Shown in pieces: positions 39,256 to 52,565 of a stretch of 64,000 nucleotides of DNA. The notes below the pieces were generated by a model. It was not told the origin of the DNA and did not search any database. It was given only the letters and a program-made list of their open reading frames with translations. The DNA comes from Mycteria americana (Eukaryota; Chordata; Aves; Ciconiiformes; Ciconiidae). Positions within the stretch are counted from its first letter, which is position 1; the number at the start of each line of letters is the position of its first letter. Both the position numbers and the translations under genes were made by a program. The stretch spans positions 34,280,316-34,344,315 of the forward strand of contig NC_134372.1 in NCBI RefSeq assembly GCF_035582795.1, given 5' to 3'.

Positions 39256-42129
39256 AGGATTTTGCCTGAATGAGTACTGGAGGATGGGGCTCTCGTTCAG
39301 AGCCACAAACAACTCGTTAAAATACTGGGAGTGTTCAGAAGACGGAAATTTGCTGTATTACAATTTCAGAAAGCAGTAGATGAACACTGGACATGATGAC
39401 CTCCCCTTTCTGAACAGCTAACGCAAACATGGTGAGCCCTCTGAACAGTCCAGCTTTAGCCCTTGACCGTGTTCATTAGAGTTATTTTGATGTACTGTGA
39501 TGAATGCAAGAGATCACTATACATAAAAAGCAGAGTTCAATAAGCAGTATGGAACAGTGTTTGTATGCTGGCTTACAGGTTTACCCTACAGTTACCAGGC
39601 TAGTCATTTCCAGCCGTAAGTCATGAGAATTTGGCTGGTACTCAGGGTTTTGCCCTCCCTTTCCCTTCTCTCTGCCACTGAAGTCATTTGGAGCCATCAT
39701 TTTCAACTGAAAAATTTTAAGCATTATCTTTATCTGTAGTTGCCAGTGTCTTTAAGAGCTCGACCCCGTTCCTCTTACCACTACCTCTGCAGGTGCTCCT
39801 GGAAAGGGAGGAGGAGACCTCCACCGCCTGTACCTATTGCCAGCATGACTCCAGAGTTTCCCAGCTCTTGTACCAGTGTGAGGTACCAGTGTGTGCTGAG
39901 CAACCCTGATGCTATCCTGGGATACTAACATGTACATCATATAATGCCTGTATGTCACAAAGATTTTGGAGGGTAGAATAAGGAGGGAGAATAGGGAGAG
40001 ACTATTATTTTCTTTAGAAATAGCCTTCCTCCTCTGTTGTCCCTTGACATCTGCCCCTCACAACAGGCTTGTGGGGCAGTGTGCACTTCTCTCCCTTGCA
40101 AAGGCTCTGCTCCTTTTAGAAAAGACTTTCGGAAGGATACCAACAGCACTGAAATCCCACTCAGTCTGCTTGGTTTTTACCAGCCCTATTCGATTGCCCT
40201 GCAAGAACAGAGAGGAATATTTTCCCTGCTCTCTGGAGTAAAGTCCTCCATTACCATGTCACGAAAGAAAACAGGCTGTTTGGTAGCTAAGGAAAAATGC
40301 TGACTTTAAACCTGAGATAAGGCTCTATCATTTACACTAATGAGCTCACTGGTGGGGAATTTGTAAAATTTTATGATAAAAAGTAGCTGTAGTCAGTGTT
40401 TGATGGAACTTCCTATTTTACTTTTTTGCTGAAAATACACATAACTACTAATAATTTTCCCATCCAAACCTAAAGAGAAATAAATGCAGTGAGAATTGTC
40501 CCAGTAGAAGTTCAAAGATCTTGTAAGTAATCCACTATTTTAAAGATTTATTCTTTAACCACGGGTTGGTCTAAATTCTGCTGGGAATGCTATAGACACT
40601 TTTAACTGGTTGAATAATGAATTACTTACTCAGGAGGAGGAGCCCTTAATGAAATATTAATATCAGATTTTAATAGCTGGTAACTTATGGTTAAAAGTTA
40701 ATCCTCTAGATCTGATAGTCATCATTGTCCTGTCAGATTTTGATTTCTGATGGAAGTGCGCCCTGGGACGCACCCTGGGGTTGCCCTGAAATAGTTTCTG
40801 TGCTGGGTACCACATATGTCCGATATGTGCAGTGAAAAAGGGGAGGTGTCTAACAGCCTTTGTTATCATATACTGTCAGAGCAGTAAATGACAAGTGTTA
40901 AGGAAACCTCCCAGCTACTGTAGATTACAAGGGCCTAGACCGTTCTGTTCAGAACCAGAATAAACAAGTCTGGCTGGAGAGGGTAACCCTGCTATAAAAC
41001 TAGTAAAAATGGAAGAAAGCAAAGGGATGAGAGTAAGCAGAGAGGAATAGAGATGTCTCCAGCTGAAGGGCTGGAAAAGCCTCACAGTTTGGCATCCATT
41101 TGAGACATGAATGAAATTCCAGTGTGTTTTCTCTCCCCCTGTTTTTTTTTTTGCAGCCTGCCCACTCCATTTGAGGTGTTTAAACTCCCCAGAGTCCCTG
41201 GTTCAACGCCTGGAGAAGCTGGCCAGAGATGCAATACAGTGCATGGACTTCATTGCCTGTGACCACTCACTACTGCGTGCAGACAAGAAAAAAACCCTTA
41301 CGGAATGTTCCGTGTGCTGGTTGTAGCCCTGCAGCCTTGTTTTCTGCCTAGGGGTAGCTGTGTTTCTGCAGTGCTGTCTCAGCCACCTCATGCTCCTACC
41401 AGTCGTGGTTTTGACTCATCACTTTGACTGCAATTGGGGAAGGGGTGCTGGGTTGTATCATAGGCACTAATCCCAGAGCAGGAATAGCAGAACAGTAAGC
41501 AATGAACATGGAGACTTGGATGTGGGTTTACTGCTGCTGAAAAGAAAAAGACAGGCAAAAGGGAGAAAGTATGTAGTGGATAGGAGAAAAATGTATGGAA
41601 GGGGTACAAGAGAGACAGCTGGTTTATGGGCTGTTACTGATGTATTTTCTAACTCTGTGAGTCCTGCAAGCACTGGGAATATGGGAAAACAAGACAGACC
41701 AACAAAAAGGATCAGCGTGAGAGACTGCGAAGTGACTGAGAAGCTGGTCTTGCATGCGAGTGATCACAATTACTATCACCTTTCAAGAACACATTGCATT
41801 TTTCACAAAAATATTGTCAAATCCATGGCGCTTGTATCTCTGTCTTGATATGGCTCACCACAGTTTGAATTTTCTGGTACCTAAAAGTTTGTGTCTACTT
41901 GTCTCCTTCCTGGCTAGCTTCCCTCCATCCTGTACCCATCACTTTGTACCTAATGCAGAAGTGCTGAAATGTTGCTACTTTTCTTTGAGAAGAGTAGCCA
42001 CTAGAGGGAAGGATGCACACGGAGAAGTTCCCCTCAGCACCTCTGGTGCTTCCTCTGTAAGTAAAAAAAATTCAAAATTTTACCCAGCATTTGTAAGGTG
42101 GCCTGGTTTATCCTTTCAGATAAAATATA
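39256..42129. other. Gene desert, segment 8
   Basis: No gene is recognised. It contains a T-run (41142-41153) followed by GCAG that mimics a splice acceptor, and a CTCF-like site at 41998 described separately. Confidence 0.6.
41998..42011 (+). promoter_or_regulatory. CTCF-like core motif
   Basis: CCACTAGAGGGAAG fits the CTCF core pattern CCASYAGRKGGCRS at 13 of 14 positions (A replaces C at position 12). About 6 kb upstream of CBLN1, such a site could anchor a chromatin loop. One motif alone is weak evidence. Confidence 0.3.
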
Positions 42130-42720
42130 CTGAATGAGATTATTTTTAGTATTGCAGTTTCACCGTACATCCTGAAACACAGCCAAAATTAAAGGCCAGA
42201 AAAAAAATAAAATCATTGGCTAAATTACACAGAGGAGATTGGATTACCTGTTCAAACAGAGCTCTTAATTCTGCATATAAATAGAATCCACAAATACAAG
42301 CGTACTGCGGTAGAAAATAAAGCCAGCCAACAGCCCCTAATAACCCCTAATTATTAGGAGTTTCAGTTAACATTTGGACAGCTTTGGTCTTAATTCTTTT
42401 AAGTCTGAAGAGACAGCATGACCGAGGTGGCCACATTTACAATTACAGCGAGTGCACATGCCGTTCCAACCCATGCTGGCTTTAGCTGAGTGTTCTCTGG
42501 CAGCTTGGGTTGGGATTTTGCCCTGTTAAAATATAATTACCTATCTGAATGGCAACTAATTTCCAGTTTGAGTTACTTATTTGTAACAACGCACTTGTTT
42601 TGACAGAAGTCTATGACAAGAAAAACAAATCAAGCTTCTGACCTTGGCATCAATGCTCACTTAGGAGTTTTTTGTACCTTAAAGAAAACCTGCTAATATC
42701 CCATCCAAGTAATGAATTAA
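42130..42720. promoter_or_regulatory. Long AT-rich motif-dense stretch, candidate conserved enhancer 5 kb upstream of CBLN1
   Basis: About 590 bp with no repeat, dense in homeodomain-like cores (GGATTACC, CTTAATTCTGC, CCTAATTATTAGG, ATATAATTACC, CAACTAATTTCC) and CpGs such as GTACTGCGG and TTACAGCGAG. It includes an 8-bp inverted repeat CCTAATAA/TTATTAGG (42336-42343/42351-42358). Of the stretches upstream of CBLN1, this looks the most like a classic conserved non-coding element. Confidence 0.4.
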
Positions 42721-45700
42721 ATTGCATGTTATCAGTAAATACAACAACAGAGATCTATCTGTAAAGTGGACACCTCTTAAGGTAAGACTGAAATCCCATG
42801 TTACTTCTTAAAAACAGAAAAAAGAAAAGCTTGACAGCACTATTCTACATATGGACAATTAATGGTTGTATAAACCAGAATGTTTAATAGTTGTCTCAAG
42901 GATGGTGTTTTCAAATATCTTTAGCAGTGAGCTAATATTCTTTCCCAGTTTTAAAGTTGGCCTATGTAATATATAAATGGGAAATTAGAAGTCAAATACT
43001 GTATAGCAGGCAGTCAATGAAAAGCAGAGCAGATGACATTATCCACATTATCTTAATAAACCGTGTTGTTCAAAATATACAAAACCCAGTATCTGTGCAG
43101 CCCAATGATCCTTCAAGGTAGACAATTTTATATTCATTTACTGCTGCAATCCCCACTTTGGTTAAGATTGTGTAACAGTTTCCCCTTTGACCTTCTGTCT
43201 GCAACTACCTGTATCCATAAAAAATTCCCACTTCTAAGACTGAGGTTTGCCATGATTGCAAACTGCAAAAGGTGAATTTTTATTTCGGCATTTTATTACA
43301 ATCTTCTTTGAACATTTCAAAACACACGAAGGTGCAGGGAAAACACTAAGCTTATTTTGTTTTATATTCTCTGGCCAGAAGTGAGATCTGAAAGTAAAAA
43401 TCAAAGCTATTTTTCTGTGGGTGCATGATTAATTTTGGGAAGCAATCTGGTTTCATTTGATCAAATAAAATTACAGAATGTTCGGGTATGAACATACGCA
43501 AATGATCACCTGGCAGTTATTCTCAGGTACACACCTTGGAAAGCATATGCACTCTTTAGGTGTCCATGCTACTGATGGGTTTTACCCTCAGTGATGCCAT
43601 CTTTCTCCTGCAACCGCAAGTGATCGCGGGAGAATTCCCTTGGCCTGGTGGTGTTCTCCCCTGGCACCTGAGCCAGCCTGTCTGTGCCATTTTCTGTCCT
43701 TTCTCTGCTGTGCACAACCTGTGCTGGCAGGCATGTGGCACGGCAAGTCTCTGTGGCCTTTCTTATTCTACAGGGTGTGGAACATTATAGGTAATTTCTG
43801 CTGGATGGCACCTTAACAGTTCATCTGCTCCTGCTGTGCACTCTCTCACTGAACTCAGTCTGCTCTTTGAGATACCTTAATTGCTTGCTGTGGAAGCTGA
43901 AGGTGACACCATAAGCAAATCACCATAAATACATGCAAACCTCTCTTAAAACAGCGAATCAGATGATTGTAGATAGTGCACAGTATGGATCAGCAAGAGC
44001 TGTTTTGCTCTAAATCTCATTTTCACACATCTTCAGACTTTGTACAGAATCCCAGCAGATGCTTGGGAAGACAAGTATCTTAAGTTTATATGGGCATATA
44101 TAAATCCCTGAATTGCTTTTTGCTGTTTATACTTCATAAACTAATATAGCAGTGAACAAACTGCATTTTCAGAACTGTGAACAAACTGCATTTCATATAA
44201 ATTATCCAGTTATGGGCCAGACCTTGCATTTCTCACTCAAGAAGGATTAAATCAAAAGGCAAGTAGTCTGTGAAAAGGTGGTTTTATACACAGCTAGCTA
44301 AACTCTTGATAAATTATTCTCTCAAAGGAAAAATAAAGGTTTCCAGTAGATTTCTCTGTACTTGTTTTCAGAGAAGCTTATGTTTGCCCCCCGTAGAGGC
44401 TTTCTTCATAAGTGAAGCTAAAGTTAAATGTCTAGTGAGATTGAGTTTCTAAGGATCATTTTCCTAAAACAGGATTAAGGCTCACTGACAGTGTAACGCA
44501 GGGCAGGTAATGTTACTGCTGCTCATGATTTAAACTGCTTTGTGGCTAAACTATATTTTGGTTTATACAATAACGGTTCAGTACGTCTAAGCTTTAAGCT
44601 TGCTTCTGTAAGAGGTAAAAATCAGGTTGTTTTGGTCTCTCCATATTTTTTTTCTGGAAGAAAGTAAGCAACCCTCTCATGATCTGAGCAGGACAGTAAC
44701 CAGTCCTGAAGCAGTTCTTCAGAGACTTATGAGGATCATTCTGTTAAATTTTTTCCCTCCAGATTATTTCCAAGTTGGTTGTTTGTTTTCTTCAACCATG
44801 GGTGAAACATCAGGGGAGTTCTACAAACTAATAGTCTGTGGTCAATTTGTCAACATCAAGGTCATGGCTAGTTACCCTGCAATGGACAGTTTGCACATTT
44901 TCTCCATATCCACAAAAGTATTTTTTAAAAGCAAACATCAAACAAACAAGGAGGTCTACTTGACAAATACGTTAGTTTCAGTCTAATATCTATGACATCT
45001 ATTACAGTTTGTTAATACCTTGACACCATTGTATGTGAATGACAATTGCCCTATTGTATCTCAATGACATTGATTAACAAGGCAGTTTGTAATTAGATGG
45101 GGCAATGTAATTCCTGGCCCTCTGTAAACATCTGGATTTGCAAATCTGCACTCCTATCTTGGGAGCTCTCTGCCACACATCACTAATTACGCCATGTTCT
45201 TATATATCAGTACCTACATCCTCCTGCTGAGCGTCTCTTCTTTGTTCCCAGTACGAGTCAGAGGCTGTTGTCAATACAGAGCAAATCAACATAACTGCCT
45301 AGCGCCGCATGTGACATTTAATGAAAATGAAGTAATGTCTCATTCGCGTGGCTGGTGTTACTTTATTAAAGCCAGAACTGCAGAAGCTGGGTGCTACAGT
45401 GCTAGTCAAGTGTGCAAGACTGATAGTCTGTGGCAACGATGGTGTCTGGCACAGGAAACTTTGCATCCCCCCCTTGCCTGTCTGCCCACCTCCTATGTGA
45501 GGAATAGGGCTTCTGGTAAAAGTGACAGATTTGTTCATTTTTCCAGGCCCGTCCGTTCTTGTTCTTTCTGTTAACTCCATCCGTCACAGCCCCTGAAGCG
45601 GTCAAGGCGGCTGAGGGAGGGAGGCCCACCCTGCCTCCTCCCAGGGGGGTCACCACAAAACATCAAGGGCAACTTCCAGCTCAGGAGGGAAACCCCTCCT

Positions 45701-46849
45701 GGATTCAGATCAGCAAGCTACAAATAAAAAGCTCTATAGCACAAGAGAATTGACTTCTGTCATGCACAAGGAGTGTCTTGAAAGAGAAATATATGAATAT
45801 TTTTTACATAAAAAAGAGCCATGTATGTTGGAAGAACACACAGTCAAGCACTCAAAAAATTTAAAAGGGCAGAGTTGTGCTCCTTCAGTTTCCATTTCCC
45901 CACGTCATTTTGCCAATACTGACAAGGATGCAAAATGCTCATTTTCGCTGATTTTTATTTGCTTTAGCCTTATTAGCACCCCTTAGAAAGATGTAGAAAT
46001 ATTATTTTTAAAAAAGTTTCTGATTCTGACTTCGGGCTCAGGTAAGAAGGTCAGCAGTAATAATACATTATAAATCACAAGCTTATGTCTTGAAGTGAAA
46101 CATTAACACACCTTCTAACAGGTTGTGGCTCCACCCACCCAGTTTTATCTCGTTTTCTACTTCTCAGGAGAGTTTTTGTGTCGATTTTATTCTCTCTCCA
46201 ACTCTTTTCTGACCACTTTCCTTCCCCTGTAATAATTTTGCCACTACATTGGTTTCCAGACTGCTTCACTGCTGAATGTCCAAAATAAAGTGCGGGGTGT
46301 TTCGATCCTCCCTGAGGTATGATGCCATTGGCTATAGCTACATCCCGTCCCCTCAGAGCCAGCCAGTACCAACCCATGGGCAAACTCTGACACTGCACAG
46401 CCTTCCGCCGCAGCAACTTCACAGGCTCCCATTTAACTTAGCAGGGCAGTAATATGAATAAAGTTTTATTCGTAGCAGTTTTCAGAGAGAGATCAGTTCG
46501 CCAGGTAAAATCTTATGAATCACACAATCGGAACAGCACAGTAAAATAAATGAAAGCCTTTACCAAAATTCATAATGATTTGCCCTGGAGCCCAGCTTTG
46601 GATGATACTCAGTTTCCCAGAGAGGATGCTACAAACTCCATATAAGGCTTTATCTCTGAATAGAAGTTTAATTTTGCAAACAGATTTGCCAGTTAGAAAA
46701 TTACTTTGTTCCAGTGGTTTGTTTCTAATGGTTCATCAGTAAATCTCTTCTTTTGCAATCCCGGCTTATGATTTTTTGACAGCACATCCAGAATGAACAC
46801 TGGTCAGATGTCCACCAAGATAAAGCAATCTTTGCACTTTAGGAAATAA
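42721..46849. other. Gene desert, segment 9, up to the CBLN1 CpG island
   Basis: No gene is recognised. A 17-bp sequence, GTGAACAAACTGCATTT, occurs twice with a 25-bp period (44152-44168 and 44177-44193). The stretch 45200-45420 has scattered CpGs and motif-like content (CTAGCGCCGCATGTGAC) and could be another element. Confidence 0.6.
44152..44193 (+). repeat. 17-bp direct repeat with 25-bp period
   Basis: Two identical copies of GTGAACAAACTGCATTT are separated by 8 bp. A small tandem duplication. Confidence 0.9.
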
Positions 46850-47451
46850 CCACGGCCCTGAAAACGCGCTCCAGGCTGGAGCCATCCGGGGGCAGGGCAC
46901 GAAGCACCGGCAGGGCCGGCGCCAGGGGTGGACCCTGCCCTGACAGCGGGGTGCTCTGGCGGCCGGAAAGGTCTCTGTAGGCTTTTAAAGTTTCTTGCTC
47001 GGGAAGCCTTGCCGGAGACACCGCGTTTTGTTCCTCCCCGGGATGTGAACGAGGCGGCTGAAGGGAGACCGCGGAGATCGGACGCCCCGGGAAGTGGGAC
47101 CCTTTGCATCCCATCCCTCGGTGCGATCTCCGGCGGGGCGGGCGCGGAGGGGCGGATCCGTCCGCGGCTCAGAGCACAGCCGGTGCTGCTATTTCTGCTC
47201 GGAGACGGCGACAGGCCTTTGCCCCGCCGCGCAGCAGCCCGTTTCCTTCCAGCCTTCCTCGCCCAGGCGCAAAGCGGGGAGCCGCGGCCCCGTTCCGCCC
47301 CCCGGGCCCTCAGCCAGGCTTTGCCCGACGCCCCGGTCCTCGCCGAGCTGCCGCGGCCCCCTCCGCTCCGCGGGGGCTCTCCCGCCCCGCGCCCCCCGCC
47401 GCGCCGCCCCAGCCCCGCGCGGTGCCGCCGCGCCCCGGCGCTCCTACCTGC

Positions 47452-47490
47452 GCGGCGCGGCGCGGTGCGGTGCGGTGCGGTGCGGTGCGG
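47452..47490 (+). repeat. GCGGT/GCGGC pentanucleotide array (left arm)
   Basis: Two GCGGC units are followed by five perfect GCGGT units and a final GCGG. The array lies just upstream of the CCAAT and GC boxes. It is the reverse complement of the array at 47784-47858. Confidence 0.9.
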
Positions 47491-47541
47491 GCGGCTGCCG
47501 GGCGGCTGCTCGGCACCTGCTCCCGCGCCCGCGCCGCCTAA

Positions 47542-50004
<2,463 letters not shown>

Positions 50005-50752
50005 ATCACTTCTCATCCAAGAAAAGGGGGAGATGGGAGTCAGAATCTCTTATGAATTCCCAAGTTGTAGCTGGGTTTAAAGAGCCGTGGACAGACTTTT
50101 TACATTCAAATATTAAAGAAGCTAAATCCTGCTTAGGTTTGTGTACATCTGCTTTGAAGAATTACTACTTATTTTTGTTGTGTTGCAGCCAACAGGCGGG
50201 AGACACTATAACTGATCAAACCCCCATTTATATTCTTCTCTCTCCTCCCACAAAATTAGTTCTCATCTCTGTGTCACTGGTGTAATCTGCCATCGTTCCC
50301 CCATGGTTTCTGCCTCACACAAGTAGACTTTAGATATTTTCATTGTCCTTTACAGCATATTTTGTAGTTTTGTTTTTAAAACATGTTAATCTTGACTCTT
50401 TCTCTGAGTTTAACTTTTAAAAAAAAAAGGAAAGTATTTTTGAATACATGGATGCCATGATGGAAGGGAAAATGCAATTCTTGCTGTGTACTGGCTGGCA
50501 AAAGGAAAAATTTCTACGTGAAGAACTATTCACAGCCAAGGCTGACTAGAGTATTTCAATATTTCTATGTAATTCTGAGTGATTGTGAAATTTAAGGCTG
50601 CTAAATGTTTTGATGCTTGTTTTGCTCTTGTACAATGTGGCCCAACTAAACGCCAGGAAGTATACTGAACTTTTACTATTACTCTGTAATATATGTGTGA
50701 ATATCGAAAATTAATTTTGCTTTAATTCAATAAAGTTTAAATGGGACTTTTA
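50005..50752 (+). other. CBLN1: CBLN1 3' UTR
   Basis: AT-rich sequence from the stop codon to about 20 nt after the AATAAA at 50729. An ATTAAA variant at 50112-50117 could allow a shorter isoform. The end coordinate is an estimate based on normal cleavage distance. Confidence 0.7.
50729..50734 (+). terminator. CBLN1: CBLN1 poly(A) signal AATAAA
   Basis: This is the only canonical AATAAA in the 745 nt after the stop codon. It is followed by a T-rich stretch (TTTTATTTTTCTT) suitable as the downstream cleavage element. Cleavage is expected about 15-20 nt further on. Confidence 0.75.
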
Positions 50753-50959
50753 TTTTTCTTAACCAGAAACAAGGTTTCTCAATGCAGGCAGGCGGGGGGA
50801 GGAGGCTCGGCGCGGTCCCGGGCTGCGGCCAGCGCCGGCCGGGCCGGCCGGGGCGGGGGAGCCCCGCCGCGCCCTGCGTGGGGCCCCGCGGCTCGGCGCG
50901 GTCGCGGAAGCCCCGCGGGCGGTGCCGGCAGCCCGAGCGGAGCCCTCGCTAGGAAGTTT

Positions 50960-51230
50960 CCCGCCGACTCTTCTACCCCCCGATTTATAGCGTCTACCTG
51001 TATCATATTCTATAACTCAGACCGCATTTTATACGGCCGTCTAAAAATACCTGACAACGTATACTTCGATGCTAGTATTATTTATTTGCTAGTATTATTT
51101 TGTTTACAGTCTTTTAAAGATGTAAATGCTGTAATTTTGCAGTACTCAAAGAGATTACTACTTTTATTAAAAGGTGCGTACGAGGATTTCGATTGTATCT
51201 ACCCTTTAATGTGAAATAAACCGCTGAAAC
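50960..51230. promoter_or_regulatory. AT-rich, CpG-retaining block (candidate conserved element)
   Basis: Inside the downstream CpG domain, this block is AT-rich yet keeps frequent CpGs (for example TACGGCCGTC, CAACGTATACTTCGATG, GTGCGTACGAGG). This suggests an unmethylated, constrained sequence. It contains a 17-bp-period near duplication of GCTAGTATTATTT (51071-51083 and 51088-51100). No coding exon is recognised. Confidence 0.4.
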
Positions 51231-52429
51231 GACCCCCTGGGCTCTCTGCGTGGCGCGGCGGCGGCCGGCGCGGGGCTGTTCCGCGCCCTGGCTGCGGCAC
51301 CGGCGGAGTCACAGGAATCCCCGGCTCCCAGGGAGGAATTAATTAGCTCTAAGGGGGGATTAGTACGAGCATAATAAGCAACGCTTCCCGCTCTGTTCAC
51401 CGGTTCTGCCCCGGAAACAGACCCGCGGGGCGGGCGGGCGCGCCTCGCTAGCCCGGCCTCTGCGCGGCCTTTGCGCGGCCCTGCCAGGCAGCGCCGCGCT
51501 CCGCGCCCGGCTGCGCGGAGGGGCGGCCGGCGGGGAGCGGGGCCGGGCCAGGCTCTGTCCGAGCCGGGAATGGCCGCGGCCCTTCATTTCCAAGGGAAAC
51601 ACGGCAGCCGCGCGTCAGCACCTGCTCCTCTGTCACCCAGGGGTGCGGGGCCCACACGCCTTTTCGCCCCGCGGCTGCCGACTGGCACATGTCGCGATTC
51701 GCGCCCCGCAGCAGAGGGGAAGGCGCGGCCGGCCCCCGCGGCCCCGCCAGCAGCTCGCCGGGAGCCTCGCTCGGCACCTGCGGCCGCTGGCCAGGAACCG
51801 TGCAGGGAAACAATTGGGATTTATGAAGAAGGGTTAATAACGGAAGGCAGTCGGGTTGTTTTCACTCGGAGTTACAACCTGCCCCAGACAGCCCACGTAG
51901 CGGATGCTCCGGGCCGCACGCTCCTCTCTCAATATGAGACACTTTATTACTTTCCCCTGAAGCCTTTAACCGCTCCCGCACCGCGCTGCGCTCCCGGCCC
52001 GTCGCGCCGGCGAGGCGAGGCCCGGCCCGGCGTGGCGCCTCCCGCCCGGCTGGCAGCGCGGCAGCCCCGCGCCCCTCTCCCCGCGGCGCGGCCCTCCGCC
52101 ACCGCAGACGCCCGGGAACGTTCACCCACAAGCGAGACGTACGGGCGAGGCGAGCGAAGCCGCTCCCGCCTCCTGTGACTGCGGCGAGGGAGCAAAGTGA
52201 GCAAAAAAAGAAGGGGAAACAGAAATTACCGGGTTGCAAGAGAGCGGGCGGTGGCCCTGTGCCCTCACCCGCCCCCAGACCGACCCTCGCAGGGACCAGG
52301 CTGCGGCTCCCGGCCGGGCCCGCCGCGGGGCTGCCCCGGCAAGCGCCGCAGGTGCGGGGGCTGATGATGCTGATGCTTGTCTTTTTTACTTTTTTTTTTT
52401 TCCCTTCTCCCTTAACGCGAAGCAAATAA

Positions 52430-52565
52430 ACCCGCCACCTTCCGCTGAAAGTTTTCCCCTGGTTGTGAGAATCTCATTAATATTGTGCAGCTGGAAATTA
52501 TATTACCCCCAATCGCAGCAAATCACTGCTCTGCGGCTATTACAAAACGCCGCCGTGGCTGTCTG
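52430..52565. promoter_or_regulatory. Candidate conserved non-coding element in the CpG domain
   Basis: A block of moderate GC bounded by CpG islands, containing CTCATTAATATTGTG and CAATCGCAGCAAATCACTG. These resemble homeodomain/SOX-type motif runs typical of vertebrate developmental enhancers. Function and conservation are inferred from appearance only. Confidence 0.35.

Noticed and set aside
41130-41330. Strong T-tract plus GCAG acceptor followed by a 71-codon frame (CPLHLRCLNSPESLVQ...)
   Set aside because: No donor or partner exon, no known domain, and the frame is short. A T-run before an AG is common in such DNA.
51471-52178. 235-codon open frame in the downstream CpG domain
   Set aside because: Composition-driven sequence with equally long frames on the opposite strand; no domain, signal or conserved motif. 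Treated as non-coding.
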